From: Pseudoxanthomonas sp. NC8
GTDB lineage: Bacteria > Pseudomonadota > Gammaproteobacteria > Xanthomonadales > Xanthomonadaceae
Direction of reading: 5' to 3'
Length of the DNA stretch: 64,000 nt
NCBI GenBank assembly: GCA_025232375.1
Contig: CP060419.1
Span: 1,673,001-1,737,000, forward strand
Below, piece after piece: positions 1 through 9,812 of this stretch. The notes below the pieces were generated by a model. It ran no database searches, was not told the origin of the DNA, and saw nothing but the letters and a program-made list of their open reading frames with translations. The position numbers and the translations under genes are program-made. The stretch's first letter is position 1, and each line of letters begins with the position of its first letter.

Positions 1-473
1 GCCGTTGACCAGCAGTAAGGCGCGTACGGCATGGCGGCGGTGAGTGGGTAAGGTCGCGGCGCAACGCGCTGCGCCAGGCCAGCACTGCGAACGCCTGGGA
101 TCAACACGGCGTTGGCGGTGATGGACAGGTCGCTGCCGGTGCCCAGCCGCGCGCCGCGGCCCCAGACCAGGAACAGGCCCGACGCGGTCACCATGATCGA
201 GATGCACAGGAACAGGCGCCCGTTCCAGCGGTGCAGGGCCGGCCAGCGGCGGCGCAGCGCCGGCACCAGCTGCAGCATGCCGGCGAAGGTGATCAGGCCG
301 CCGAGCAGGGCATGGCCCAGGAACTGGAGGTTGCCGGCCAGATCGCCGGGCACGTAGCCGGTCACGTGCGGCTTGCGGTTCAAGCCGGCCAGCTCGCCAT
401 CGGTAAGGGCACCGCCGAAGAACAGCGCGATGAAGGCGACGAAGGCCAGCTGGCCGACGACCGCGGTAAGCAT
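1..473 (-). CDS. DUF2306-like multi-pass membrane protein (partial)
   Basis: Reading down from the ATG at 473 gives a hydrophobic protein that runs off the left edge of the window. Membrane-like segments occur at about residues 3-20 (VVGQLAFVAFIALFF), 50-70 and 85-105. The HRWNGRLFL stretch, followed by a hydrophobic helix ending GLFLVWG, resembles the HR-x-x-GR signature of DUF2306 membrane proteins, whose function is unknown. After LSITANAVLI the frame breaks near 105-110 in a CCAGG context; the other frame continues sensibly with QAFAVLAWRSALRRD and then a conserved-looking VRALLLVNG. The start is uncertain because no clear ribosome binding site is visible. The function cannot be given. 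Confidence 0.5.
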   Translation of the reverse strand, partial: MLTAVVGQLAFVAFIALFFGGALTDGELAGLNRKPHVTGYVPGDLAGNLQFLGHALLGGLITFAGMLQLVPALRRRWPALHRWNGRLFLCISIMVTASGLFLVWGRGARLGTGSDLSITANAVLIPGVRSAGLAQRVAPRPYPLTAAMPYAPYCWST

Positions 474-764
474 GCCAGGCGCTGGCGCCGGCGGAGAGCA
501 CGCGCGGCGCAGACAGGCGGGCAGGCCAGCGGGAGGTCAGGGGAGATGGGACAGGGACATGCGGCGGCTCCGGCAGGCAGATCGCAGCACGATGCGCGGC
601 AGGCCACGACGCGTCCTGCCGAATCGCGATTCGGCCGGCCGGATCGGCGTGTGAATGCGGCGCCCGCCGGTGGCGTGGCTGCGCGCGGGGCCGACCCATG
701 ACCGCTGGCGGTTGCAGGCGCCGCGGCGCCGGTCCAGCCTGTGCCGGTACAGCGGAGACATGCG

Positions 765-1870
765 ATGCACGGATGGCAGGCAGTCATGACGGGGTTGGCG
801 GTCGCGGTGGCGACCGGGTCGATGCTGGCGCTGCTGCTGCGCCGACACCGGCAGGATGCGGACGCGCTGTTCGCGATGGTTAGCGGCTCGATGGCGTTGT
901 CGCTGGTGGCGCCGTGGCTCCATGGCGCGCCGACCTGGATGCAGGTGGCGGTGGTGGTCGGTGGCAGCTTTACCTGCAACGGGTTCTGGCTGGTGTCCCG
1001 CGCACTTTTCCGCGGGTCGGACGGGGTGGGGCGGGTGCACGTGGCCGTCGCCGTCGGGGTAGCGCTGCTGATTGCCGGCTATCGCATCGCCCATGTAGGG
1101 GGGGTGGTGCGGCTTTCACCTGGGCCTATGGCCCGGACGCTGTGCTTACCTTGGCCAGTTCCAGCCTGCTGGTGCTGTCGTTTGGAGCCGCTGCGCGGCT
1201 GGTCGTCGACGTTGGCGCCGGCCGAGCGCCGCCTGCGCGTGGGCTTCACGGCCGTGTTCGCCGGCTGCGTGCTGTCGAGCACGCTGGCGGCCGCGTTGGC
1301 GCCGGCCTTGGCCGGTGCTGGGCACGCTTCACGCGGGCCTTGGTCGCGGGTGCGTGATCGCGATCGTGCTGTTCACCCATAGGTGGCCTTGCACTACCGG
1401 CGCGGCGCGCCGTTGCCGTCTGCGGCGGTGCACGGGACGCGTACCGCCAGCGCGTCGATGCCACTGGGCGCCGTGGACGCGCGCCTGCTGGATGCGCTGC
1501 GCCACCAGCTGGACGTGCGCGAGGTCTACCGCGAGCCCGAGCTCAAGGTCGCCGACCTGGCCCGTCGCCTGGGCACGGCCGAGCACAAGCTGAGCCGGCT
1601 CATCATCGGCCCCTGGGCGAGAAGAATTTCAACCAGATGCTCAACCGCCGCCGCATCGCCTACGCCTGCCGGCGCCTTACCGAGCCGGACGCTGGCGCCA
1701 GCATCCCGGAGATCAGCGGCGAGTGCGGGTTTGCGTCGCTGGGTCCGTTAAACCGCGCCTTCAAGGCGGAGATGGGTTGCACGCCGACCGCGTATCGGGC
1801 CAGTCGGCAGGCTGGCGAAGACCGGGTTTCATCCGCGGGACCGATGGCCGAGGCGGGCGGCGCGGGGTAA
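765..1870 (+). CDS. AraC-family transcriptional regulator with membrane N-terminal domain
   Basis: The protein starts MHGWQAVMTGLAVAVATGS with a GGAGA ribosome binding site 7 bases upstream. About 200 residues of alternating hydrophobic helices follow (six or seven segments), then a linker and a C-terminal AraC-type DNA-binding domain near residues 260-350. The DNA-binding part shows VADLARRLGTAEHKLSRLI (first helix-turn-helix), NFNQMLNRRRIAYACRRL, and EISGECGFASLGPLNRAFKA, the second helix-turn-helix, followed by MGCTPTAYR. This 7TM-AraC architecture is common in Xanthomonadaceae and is thought to let a membrane sensor act directly as a transcription factor. The frame is broken at about 1130, 1215, 1320-1400 and 1610; several breaks are TGG read as TTGG or homopolymer slips. 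The target is unknown; the downstream NTF2-like gene is the nearest candidate. Confidence 0.75.
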
Positions 1871-1982
1871 GGAAACGAGGGGCAGGGTGCACCTTCCACC
1901 CGCGCACTGGCCGCATCGGCCGGCGCAGCCCGTTGGCCTCCGTCATGCGTGCCACATCAGCGCACGCCACCAGGAGAACGAC

Positions 1983-2474
1983 ATGCAGCAGCGGTATCGC
2001 GTGGGCAGGGCGGTCATCTGTGGACTGGCCCTGTGGGCCGGGGCGGCGCTCGCGGCCGGCAACGAGCCGTCCGCCGGGGAATGCTTCAAGGCCGGATTCG
2101 AGGCCAACAACGCCGACGCGGTCGCGGCCTGCTATGCCGAGGACGCCATCATCTGGTTCCCCGGCGGGCCGGCGGCGAAGGGACGCGCGGCCATCCGCGA
2201 GGGCTTCGCCCACTTCTTTGGCGGCTACACGGTCAAGGGCATCGAGATGACCGAGATCGGGCAGGAAGGCGTCGGCGATGCGCGGGTGGCGTGGGGCACC
2301 TACGTGATCCGCACCGCAGACAAGGCGAGCGGGGCCGAGTCCTCCACCAGCGGCCGCTACACCGACGTGCAGAAGAAGATCGACGGGCGCTGGCTGTACG
2401 TGGTCGACCATCCTTCGGATGACCCGCCGGCCAGCAAGGCGACACCCGAGGCGGCGGGTACGCCCAAGCCCTGA
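1983..2474 (+). CDS. Exported SnoaL/NTF2-like (DUF4440-type) protein
   Basis: The ATG at 1983 follows an AGGAGAACGAC ribosome binding site. Residues 1-26 form a typical signal peptide ending AGAALAAG, so the product is periplasmic. The mature part, about 135 residues, has the alpha+beta cone pattern of the NTF2-like superfamily: AACYAEDAIIWFPGG, an AIREGFAHFF helix, then beta strands ARVAWGTYVI and WLYVVDHPSDDP. The family binds or converts small molecules in a deep pocket, but its members are too diverse for a substrate to be assigned. The Pro/Ala-rich tail is probably disordered. It lies 112 bases after the AraC gene on the same strand and may share its control. The coding frame is intact. 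Confidence 0.75.
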   Translation: MQQRYRVGRAVICGLALWAGAALAAGNEPSAGECFKAGFEANNADAVAACYAEDAIIWFPGGPAAKGRAAIREGFAHFFGGYTVKGIEMTEIGQEGVGDARVAWGTYVIRTADKASGAESSTSGRYTDVQKKIDGRWLYVVDHPSDDPPASKATPEAAGTPKP

Positions 2475-2484
2475 CTCCCGGCTT

Positions 2485-2529
2485 GCGACGGCAGGCGGGA
2501 GGGCTCCCCTCCGCGTTGCCTGCCGTCGC
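2485..2529. terminator. Long hairpin between convergent genes
   Basis: A perfect 12-bp inverted repeat (GCGACGGCAGGC, 2485-2496, with its complement at 2518-2529) encloses a second GGAGG/CCTCC stem. It sits just after the NTF2-like stop and before the end of the convergent zinc-ribbon operon. No U-run follows on either strand, so it is either a bidirectional stop without a classic tail or a REP-like palindrome. Confidence 0.5.
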
Positions 2530-2682
2530 TCCCCGGAGCTGGCGGCCAGTGTGCATCTCGAAACAAGGTCCAGAGTGCACTTCCACTGCTCGCCGCGCAT
2601 GCTGGAAGCCGACGCATCATCGAGTGTGGGCCCGGCGATGGCACCGGGCAGGCTGGACACCTGCGGCCGGTGAGCGCCAACC

Positions 2683-2934
2683 TCACCCGGTATCCCGCTC
2701 CACCCGCGCCCGGTAGTCGTGCACGTTGTCGCCGCGGATGCGGGTCTCCCAGGTGCCGGTCACGGTGTCGACCTTGTGGTCGGTGCCGGTGATGGGCTGG
2801 GCCTCGACGCGGGTCTCGTGCTCGAAGGCGTGCGACTTGTCGGTGTTGCGGTAGTAGCGGTACAGCATCCAGTACAGCGCGGTGGCGCCGACCGGGCCGG
2901 AAGCGAGCAGGAGGAGGCTGCCGTCGTCACTCAT
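2683..2934 (-). CDS. Small membrane protein, third gene of the SPFH operon
   Basis: This 83-residue product starts at the ATG that overlaps the upstream stop by four bases (ATGA at 2931-2934), a sign of translational coupling. It has one N-terminal hydrophobic segment (LLLLASGPVGATALYWMLY) followed by a charged, mostly polar tail rich in Arg, Asp and Thr with YYRNTDKSHAFEHETRVEA. I do not recognise a named domain. The coupling to the zinc-ribbon protein and the SPFH protein suggests a membrane-linked partner in the same complex. The reading frame is intact. Confidence 0.6.
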   Translation of the reverse strand: MSDDGSLLLLASGPVGATALYWMLYRYYRNTDKSHAFEHETRVEAQPITGTDHKVDTVTGTWETRIRGDNVHDYRARVERDTG

Positions 2935-4259
2935 GAGCTGGCCACTAGGAACCAGAAGGCGATGCCTTCGATGAAGGTGCCGGCGGTCAGGGCGGCCAGC
3001 AGCAGCTTCCAGTGCTGCACCGGCACGCTGCCCATGGTTTCGCCGGTGCGGCCGTTGACCGCGATGTAGTGCAGCATGCCGCCGTTGGCGCCGGGCTGGT
3101 GGTAGGAGTACAGCCACACCGGCAGGTACATCGCCACCCAGCGGGTGCCGTGCACGTCCAGCGCCTCGCGCTCCCAGCGCACGCCGCGGTCGTAGCGGTC
3201 GACCGAGCCGGCCACCTGGGCGCGCGCGATGGACAGCAGCTGGTCCTCCAGCCGCGGATTCAGGCGATCGATGTTGAGGTTGCGCTTCTCGGAGCTGAAG
3301 CCGTTGAGGTAGGCGGCGTTCCACTTCACCGCGTTCTTGGTGTCGAACGGCAGGATGGCGTTGATGATGTTGTTGGTGTTGGCCTGCACGTCCAGGTTGC
3401 CGCGCGCGGCCGAGGACTCCAGCGGCAGGTCATCGACGGTGAAGGAGACCTGCCGTTCCACCTGGTACACGTCGGCGTCGTAGTAGGTCTGCTTGTTCTT
3501 GTCGTTTCCGCGGGTGTATTCGCGGGTCTGGATCTCGCCCTTGCCGGATACCACCGCGCTCGCGTTGCCGTCCACGATCATGTACGGCAGGTACACGCCG
3601 GTGACGTTCTCCGGGGTGAACTGTTCCTTGAACGCCTTGAGCGCGAACAGCCGGCGCTTGTCCACGAACTGGCGGATGCGCGCGACCGCATCGTCCTTGC
3701 CGATATGGAACGGCAGCACCGCGTCGGGCACCGCGCCGTTGGCCACCTGCTCGTTGACGCCGAACACGTGCCGGCACCAGTGGCAGCGGGCGGTCATGCT
3801 GCTCTCGGTGTTGACCGTGACCTCGGCGCCGCAGCCGGAACACTTGAAGCTCATCAGGCTGCTGCTGTCGGCTTCGATGTCGCGCGCGCCGGAGGCGATG
3901 ACGGTGCCGCGCAGCTCGCCGATGCCCTCGCCGAAGCCGTAAGCCTCCTCCACCCGGGCGCCGTCCCATTCGTGGCGGCAGTACAGGCACACCAGCAGGT
4001 CGGTGCCGGGCTTGTGGCGGATGTCGGTGGCGCCGCAGCGGGGGCAGCGGTTGAGGCCGTCCTTCAGCTCCTGCGCGGACGTGTCGATGGCCTCCGGGTC
4101 CGGGGCCAGCAGTTCATCGCGGATCGGCGGGGGCAGGGTGTGCGGGTCGATGGGGAAACTGCCGGGCGCCGGCGGGACGTCCCGGGGCGAGCCGGGGCCG
4201 TCGGGACCGCCGCCGGGCGGCGCCGCCGGCAGCGGCGGCGGAGTGTTGGGCGTGGACAT
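2931..4259 (-). CDS. TFIIB-type zinc-ribbon protein with C-terminal membrane segments
   Basis: The 442-residue protein has a Pro/Gly-rich N-terminus (1-60), a zinc ribbon with RCPRCGATD...LLVCLYCRHEW (two CxxC pairs, about 72-98), and a second ribbon SFKCSGCGAEV...RCHWCRHVF (about 137-165). A large beta-rich domain follows, and near the C-terminus there are hydrophobic segments (WKLLLAALTAGTFIEGIAFWF). Proteins of this build are annotated as TFIIB-type zinc ribbon-containing proteins and often sit beside SPFH/virion-core-like genes, as here. It is not expected to be a transcription factor; the ribbons probably serve protein-protein contacts. It starts 21 bases after the SPFH stop and overlaps the next gene by ATGA, so the three genes form an operon. 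Confidence 0.75.
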   Translation of the reverse strand: MSTPNTPPPLPAAPPGGGPDGPGSPRDVPPAPGSFPIDPHTLPPPIRDELLAPDPEAIDTSAQELKDGLNRCPRCGATDIRHKPGTDLLVCLYCRHEWDGARVEEAYGFGEGIGELRGTVIASGARDIEADSSSLMSFKCSGCGAEVTVNTESSMTARCHWCRHVFGVNEQVANGAVPDAVLPFHIGKDDAVARIRQFVDKRRLFALKAFKEQFTPENVTGVYLPYMIVDGNASAVVSGKGEIQTREYTRGNDKNKQTYYDADVYQVERQVSFTVDDLPLESSAARGNLDVQANTNNIINAILPFDTKNAVKWNAAYLNGFSSEKRNLNIDRLNPRLEDQLLSIARAQVAGSVDRYDRGVRWEREALDVHGTRWVAMYLPVWLYSYHQPGANGGMLHYIAVNGRTGETMGSVPVQHWKLLLAALTAGTFIEGIAFWFLVASS

Positions 4260-4280
4260 GCGGTTGCGGGGCCGTCGTGG

Positions 4281-5432
4281 TTACAGGCCCAGCGCCTTGG
4301 CCTTGAGCGCGTCGTAGTCGGCTGGGTGATCAGGCCCAGGTCGAGCATCTCCTTGGCCTTCTTCAGCCTGGCCACCGGGTCTTCGGCGGCCGGCGCGGCC
4401 GGGGCCACCGGCTGCTGCAGCCCGGCGATGCCGCCGGTCATGCCGGTGGCCATGCCCAGCCCGACTAAGGCCGGCCGCGCCGCTGTGCTCGCCGGCAGAC
4501 TGGATGCCCTGGGCCACGCTGGCCTGCAGGTTGGCATTGCCGCGCGCGCCCGACAGTGCGTCGGCGCGCTGCACGGTCTTGAGCAGCTCGCGGGTGTTGG
4601 CGTCGTACTCGATGGAGACGATGGCGGTCTTGACGATGGTAAGGCCGCGGTCGGACTTCCACTGATAGGCGTTCTCCACCGCTTGCGACAGGCTCTGCGC
4701 GAAACCCAGCGAGTCCTGCTGCAGCTTCGTGATGCGGTTGCCCTTGCCGGGATCGTTGCTGTACAGGCTGAAGGCCGGGGCCAGCGAGCCGACCACCTCG
4801 TTGAACAGCTGGCCGGCGGCGGCGTTGTCCATGTCGGTGAAGTCGAACACCTGGCCCGGCTGCAGGTAGCGGGCCGGTACGAAGTTCTTCACGAACAGGA
4901 TCGGGTCGACGATCTTCAGCGTGTACGAGCCACGGGTGACCGCGCCGACCTGGGTGCCGAGGAAGCCGTCGTCCCAGTAGATCTCCGACTGGGTGCCGAA
5001 GCGGTTGTCCGGCAGCTCCTTGAGCGATACGAAGAAGGCGGCCTGCTGCGAGCCGGGCTGGCCGCCGAACTTGAAGCGCTCCCAGCTCTGCCTGATCAGC
5101 GGACTGACGATGCCGTCGCCGGCGAAGACGGACTGCGAATCCAGCGCGTCCGAGCGCCACTCGTAGCCGCCCGGCTCGGCGACGAAGCCGGTGATCGCGC
5201 CGTCCTGCAGCAGCAGCAGGCCGTAGCCTTCCGGCACCACGATCTTCGAGCCGTTGCTGATGATGTTGGACGAGCCGGCGGTGTTGGAGCCGCGTCCGGC
5301 ATTGGTGCCGCGCGGCACCGCCGCGAACAGCGCCGCGGTCGCCGGCAAGCCGGCCGGCACGGTGTAGAAGTCCTTCCACTGGTCGGCCAGTACGCCACCG
5401 ACCGCCCCCACCACTGCCTGTACCAGACCCAT
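4281..5432 (-). CDS. SPFH-domain (virion core-like) protein with C-terminal SHOCT motif
   Basis: The product begins MGLVQAVVGAVGGVLADQWK and carries an SPFH/band-7-like domain at about 35-290, with KIVVPEGYGLLLLQDGAITG at its start and DRGLTIVKTAIVSIEYDANT near its end. A Gly/Met-rich linker follows, and a short C-terminal SHOCT-like helix pair: PVARLKKAKEMLDLGLITQ then ADYDALKAKAL. SPFH proteins oligomerise into membrane-associated rings; this subgroup is of unknown function. Two breaks lie near the C-terminus: 4465-4470, where CCTGG appears as CCTTAG on the coding strand, and about 4318, where one G is missing from CCAGG. Restoring both gives a continuous, family-like protein of about 380 residues. 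It is the first gene of the operon. Confidence 0.75.
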   Translation of the reverse strand: MGLVQAVVGAVGGVLADQWKDFYTVPAGLPATAALFAAVPRGTNAGRGSNTAGSSNIISNGSKIVVPEGYGLLLLQDGAITGFVAEPGGYEWRSDALDSQSVFAGDGIVSPLIRQSWERFKFGGQPGSQQAAFFVSLKELPDNRFGTQSEIYWDDGFLGTQVGAVTRGSYTLKIVDPILFVKNFVPARYLQPGQVFDFTDMDNAAAGQLFNEVVGSLAPAFSLYSNDPGKGNRITKLQQDSLGFAQSLSQAVENAYQWKSDRGLTIVKTAIVSIEYDANTRELLKTVQRADALSGARGNANLQASVAQGIQSAGEHSGAAGLSRAGHGHRHDRRHRRAAAAGGPGRAGRRRPGGQAEEGQGDARPGPDHPADYDALKAKALGL

Positions 5433-5749
5433 GACGATTCCTTGTGTGGTTGGTGCCCGGCACGGTGCCGGCCATGCGCGGGCCACTATACCGCCCCCGG
5501 CCCGGGGCGGCTGGAACTGCCGGATGTCATGTCGATGGCAGCGCCCGATGGCGGGGCTCGGGCGCGGGCGCGGGCAAAGGGGACGACCCGGGCCGAGCGG
5601 CTCCACCCGGGTGGCGACGGGGCGCACGTTTCCGTGGCCGCAGTGACCGCCGCGGCGCGGGGAGGGCAAGTGTCGCTGGCATACTCCGGCCCGGGGACCT
5701 CGCGGGCTCGGTGGCGGGTTCATTTCTTTATGGAAAGGGGCGGTCGCGC
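5433..5749. promoter_or_regulatory. Divergent intergenic region
   Basis: These 317 bases separate the divergent SPFH operon (minus) and the DUF4344 peptidase gene (plus), so both promoters should lie here. A short AT-richer patch at 5718-5735 (TTCATTTCTTTATGG) precedes the plus-strand gene and contains its GGAAAGGGG ribosome binding site. No confident -35/-10 pair or operator dyad could be assigned by eye. Confidence 0.35.
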
Positions 5750-6717
5750 GTGTCTGCGAGGGTGCTGAAGGGCTGTCTTGGCGTGCTGGTATTCGGACTG
5801 GTCGCCTCCGCTTCCGGGTATGCCGGCGCTCGACAGCCCGGCGCGGGGGACGTGCGTGCGATGTCGGCCGAACCGCCCGCGGGCCAGCGCGCCGCGCAGG
5901 CGATGCCACCGGCGGCGCCTGCGTTCGAGTACGCCTATGCGCCGCCGGGGTCGGCCGAGCTGCAGGCGATCTACGCGCGGGTCAAGGCGGCGGACCTGTG
6001 GCGCCAGCTGCCGGAAGTGCAGGCGATCGACGGAATGTTCCTGCTGCCGCGGCGCCTGCGTTTCGTGACCGCCGAATGCGGCGGACCCGGCGCGCTCTAC
6101 CAGCCGGCCGACGCCGAGGTGGTGCTGTGCTACGAAAGCCTGCAGGCCCTGTACGAGCAGGGCCTGGCGCAGCAGCGTGCGCTGCGCCGGGGCGACGGCT
6201 ACCCGTTGCGCTACATGCGCGCCAGCGTGCGCTTCATCGTCCTGCACGAAACCGGCCATGCGCTGGTGGAACTGCTCGACCTTCCGGTCACCGGCCGCCA
6301 GGAAGACGCGGTGGACCAGCTGGCCGCGATCCTGATGCTGCGCTTCGCCGACAGCGACGAAACGCCCGCACAGGTCATCGACAACCTGCGCATGGCCGCC
6401 AACTGGCTGCTCTCGCACAGCACCGGCGCCTACGACCTTGACGCCTACGCCGACGTCCACGCCTGGGCGAGCAGCGCTACTTCAACCTGCAATGCATGAT
6501 CTACGGCACCAACCCGGCCGGGTTCGCCGACATGGTCGACGCCCGCACCCTGACCCCCGAGCGCGCCGACGGCTGCGAACGCGAGATGCGCCAGGCCGCC
6601 CGCGCCTGGCTGCGCCTGCTGCTGCCGTACCTGGCGAAGGGGTACGAGCGCTACGGAAAAGAGGCACAGCGCTTCCTCGACGGGAAGGGTTGGGTCGGAC
6701 CGGGCAACCGGTCCTGA
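5750..6717 (+). CDS. Exported DUF4344-type zinc metallopeptidase
   Basis: A GTG start at 5750, preceded by GGAAAGGGG, gives a signal-peptide-like N-terminus (LKGCLGVLVFGLVASASG). The catalytic motif VLHETGHALVELLDLPV contains HExxH at about residue 165, followed by a downstream GRQEDAVDQLAA glutamate helix, the arrangement seen in DUF4344 putative metallopeptidases. The conserved C-terminal part has FNLQCMIYGTNP and two cysteines. The frame breaks once at 6462-6466: the coding strand reads GCCTGGGC where the protein needs GCCCTGGGC, a lost C at a CCTGG site, after which GEQRYFNLQCM continues the family pattern. The gene is monocistronic. Its substrate is unknown; it is probably periplasmic. 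Confidence 0.7.
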
Positions 6718-6879
6718 CGCGCAGCCCGTCAGGCGAGGGCATCGAAGCCCGGGTCAGAGTGCATGGGCCACCTGCCCATGGGGCGCAGGGACTGGACACG
6801 ATCCGCCGGCGAAGCCGGCGACGGCTGCCCGGATACACCTGCTGGACCACGGCCGCCGCTGCGGCATGATCACCGGTCG

Positions 6880-9812
6880 CTAGCCGCCCAGCACGGTCCT
6901 GCCGCGCGGTGTGGCGATGCCACGCAGCACGTTGGCCGGATGCGTGGATGTCATGCCCGGGGCACGCGCGGAGACCACGCCGGCGGTCAGGCTGTCCTGC
7001 CAGGAGTTGCGGTAGCCAAGCGCGGCCGAGAGCGCGGCGTAGTCGAGCGGGCGGGGGCTCTGCAGGTGGGGGGGGGACCTTACCTAGGTGGTTGCGCTTC
7101 ATGACGCGCTCGCCGAAGCGGGTGAACTGGCTGGTGCTGATCCGCGCGCGGTTGTGCAGCAGGATGGTCTTGAGGATGGCGGTGTGGTCGAGCACGGTGT
7201 GGTTGGCGCGCGGGAGGCGTACTTGGACAGGACCAGGCTGGGCACGCGCACGCCCGGGCAGGTCGGGGCGATGGTTTCTTCCTCGCCTGGCGTGGCCGGC
7301 AGGACGTAGAGCGGTTCCACGGTGCCGTAGTCGCGCACGTCCGCATCGGCGACCGGGTCGCCGAACCGGGCGGCCGCCGCGGTGCCCGGCGGGGGAACAT
7401 GGTCGAAGAAGCCGCCATGCTCGTCGTAGGTGATGACGAACAGCGCCCTGTGGAGCTGGCCATGCTCGATGAACTTGCCGATGACCTGGCGGATGAACTT
7501 CTGTCCCTGCTGGATATCCATCGGCGGGTGGTCATCGTTGCCGTAGAGGAACTGGGGCTCGATGAACATGACCCGGGGCAGGCCGCTGCCGCGGTGGGCG
7601 GCGCGCAAGGTGGCATCAAGCTCCTCGATCGGGCGTGCCCGGCTGACGTTCAGCCGGTAGCGCTCGTAGAGGCGCAGGGTGCCGATGTCGCTCTCGAAGA
7701 ACTTCCAGCTGATGCCTTGGGTATCGAGCAGGTCGAAGATCGAATAGTCGGGGATGTAGCCCAGCGAGGGGTCATCCATATGGATGTTGAAGAGGAACGG
7801 CACGGTACCTGGAGGCTGGAAAGCCGGTTGGGATAGGTGCCCACGGGCAGGGCGGCGAACCAGCGGTCGCACACCGGGTACCACTCGGCCAGCGTCCGAT
7901 AGACCGGCAGGTCCTCCATGCCGAAGTAGCTCACGGCGATCTGCGGTGAATCGGACTCGCGGGTAAGGTCGACGGCGAAGCCCTTCATCTCGCCGCTGCC
8001 GCGGGTCTCTTCGGTGCCGCCGCCAATCTGCAGCAGCGTATGGGTGTAGTTGTGGTTGGGGTCGGTCGAGCGCCGGCTGGGGGTGAAGATCAGGCTGTTG
8101 CCGATGCCGATGCTGGTGTTTCGGACGATCTGGAACGGATGCTTGAAGCCGGGCGGGGCGGTGTTGCGGTAGTCGGCAGGCGTGGACCGGTACCCCTTGT
8201 CGGGAAATGCCAGTGGCAGCTCCTGGAAGAAGTGGTCGTAGGAGCGGTTCTCCATCATCAGCACGACGATGCAGTCGTGGTCATCCAGGCGCCCCAGCGT
8301 TTCCGGCGAAGGCACGACGAATCCGGGGGAAGCGGACCCGGTGCTTCGCCCTCCGGTTCGCGTCCGGTGGACAGTGGCAGGTCCAATGGACCGTGGGTGA
8401 CGGCATTGGCGGTAAGGCGCGACCTGCGGGCGACGTTGCCCGCAGGTCCGGTGTTGTCACCCTGCGCCAGGACCATGGTTTCCACCGCGCCGCCGAAGGT
8501 GCCGAAGATTCCGGGCGGGCGCGGGCGGGGCGGGCTTGCATCGGCGGGATTGAAGTACTGGATGTGCAGGTTGTCCGAGCCATCGGCAGCGGCGCCGGGT
8601 GCGATCCGCGCATGCAGGCCGTTGGCGCCAAGATCGGTGATCCGCTCGAGCGCGCGTTTCACGTAGGCGGCGATCGGCGGACCCATCCGGCGGATCCCGG
8701 CGCGGATCGTTTCCTCGACGTCCATGTCGTCGATCGAGTTGTAAAGCAGCGCGCCCCCGACCAGGGCGAACAGGCCCAGCACCGGGTTGACCAGCAGCGA
8801 CAGGGCAGCGGCCGTTCCCGCGGCCCCCAGCAGGGTCTTGGTCAATGCCGGACTCAGGTCGATCGCCAGGTTGGTGAATACGTCGACGAACTGGAACTGC
8901 TCGTCGAAGACCAGGCCGATCTGCGGAATGCGGTTGTCGATTTCGGCGATGGTGCCGACGACCAGGAGGTCGATCCCTGGCTCGCTGAACATGCCCTCCA
9001 GTACCAGGCAATAGGCGGCGCGCGACTCCGGGAGTTGCTGCAATCGTGACAGCGACTCCTCGCAGGCGCGCATCGCGTTGAGTTCGTTGGTATGGTACAT
9101 GGATCCGTATTGCTGTCTCTTTCTTAAGGTATTCGGCCGCCAGCGCCGCCTTGCGCTGCTGGATGCGCGCGGCGAAATCCTGTCGTGACATGACCCGGGC
9201 CCAGAACGGGGTGAACGTGGGCAGGCCATCCACCACGGCGGCCGCCAGCGAGCCCAGCGAGTAGGTGCGGTCGATGCCCATCAGGTCCATGAAATGCGTG
9301 GGTGTTCGCACCACGATGTTGCCGTCGTCGTACTCGATTACCGGCAACGCCTTGGCCAATGCTGTGGCCGACAGGCGATTGAGCAGGGAAAGCGGGATGT
9401 CCTGGTGGCGGATGCCGGTCAGTGCGTGCACCGACTGCACGTGCACCTGCATGCGTCGCGCGATCGGGCCGGGGTTGCGCACGGATATGGTCCAGCGTCC
9501 CTTGCCTCGCTCGATGTAGGCCGGATCGATGCGCGCGGTGTCGCTGGGCCAGCGCGAAAGCGTGCTGGCCCATGGATTGGTGTACACGAGTGGAGTAAGG
9601 CCGTTGGGCGGCGTCAGGGTTATCTCGAACGGCACGATCCGATCCCAGGGCGGCTCCGGTATCGGCGGCTCAAGCACCGTGCCGTTGAAATCGACGATAT
9701 CCAGCTGCCGCCTGCGCGCGATCGCGGCGCCGGGAACGGGGGCGGCGCCATTGCCACCCGCGGCCGGCGTCGCCATCGCGGCCATCGCGCTCCCGCGCTG
9801 CAGGTCACGCAC
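6880..9812 (-). CDS. Large phospholipase-C-type phosphoesterase with long N-terminal region
   Basis: The C-terminal half is a PF04185-type phosphoesterase (acid phosphatase/phospholipase C family). It shows IVVLMMENRSYDHFF, the STDPNHNYTH motif, an acidic YGNDDHPPMD site and the metal-binding YDEHGGFFDHVPPP, ending ARAPGMTSTHPANVLRG near the stop at 6880. Before it lie about 480 residues that are not part of that family: a beta-rich N-terminal part, a middle part with a long glycine/alanine-rich hydrophobic stretch near 8770-8830 (TLLGAAGTAAALSLLVNPVL), and a Pro-rich linker. Frame breaks at about 9120, 8330, 7805, 7215 and 7075 must be bridged; the frames join without gaps in sense. There is no signal peptide, unlike classical secreted phospholipase C. 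The start at 9812 (GTG) overlaps the stop of the preceding small reading frame, and one fewer C in a C5 run would fuse them. Confidence 0.65.

Noticed and set aside
3012..5768. A 900-residue plus-strand reading frame opposite the SPFH and zinc-ribbon genes
   Set aside because: It is a GC-rich shadow frame. The minus-strand genes have zinc ribbons, an SPFH domain and proper starts; the plus frame is low-complexity Val/Gly/Ala/Arg.
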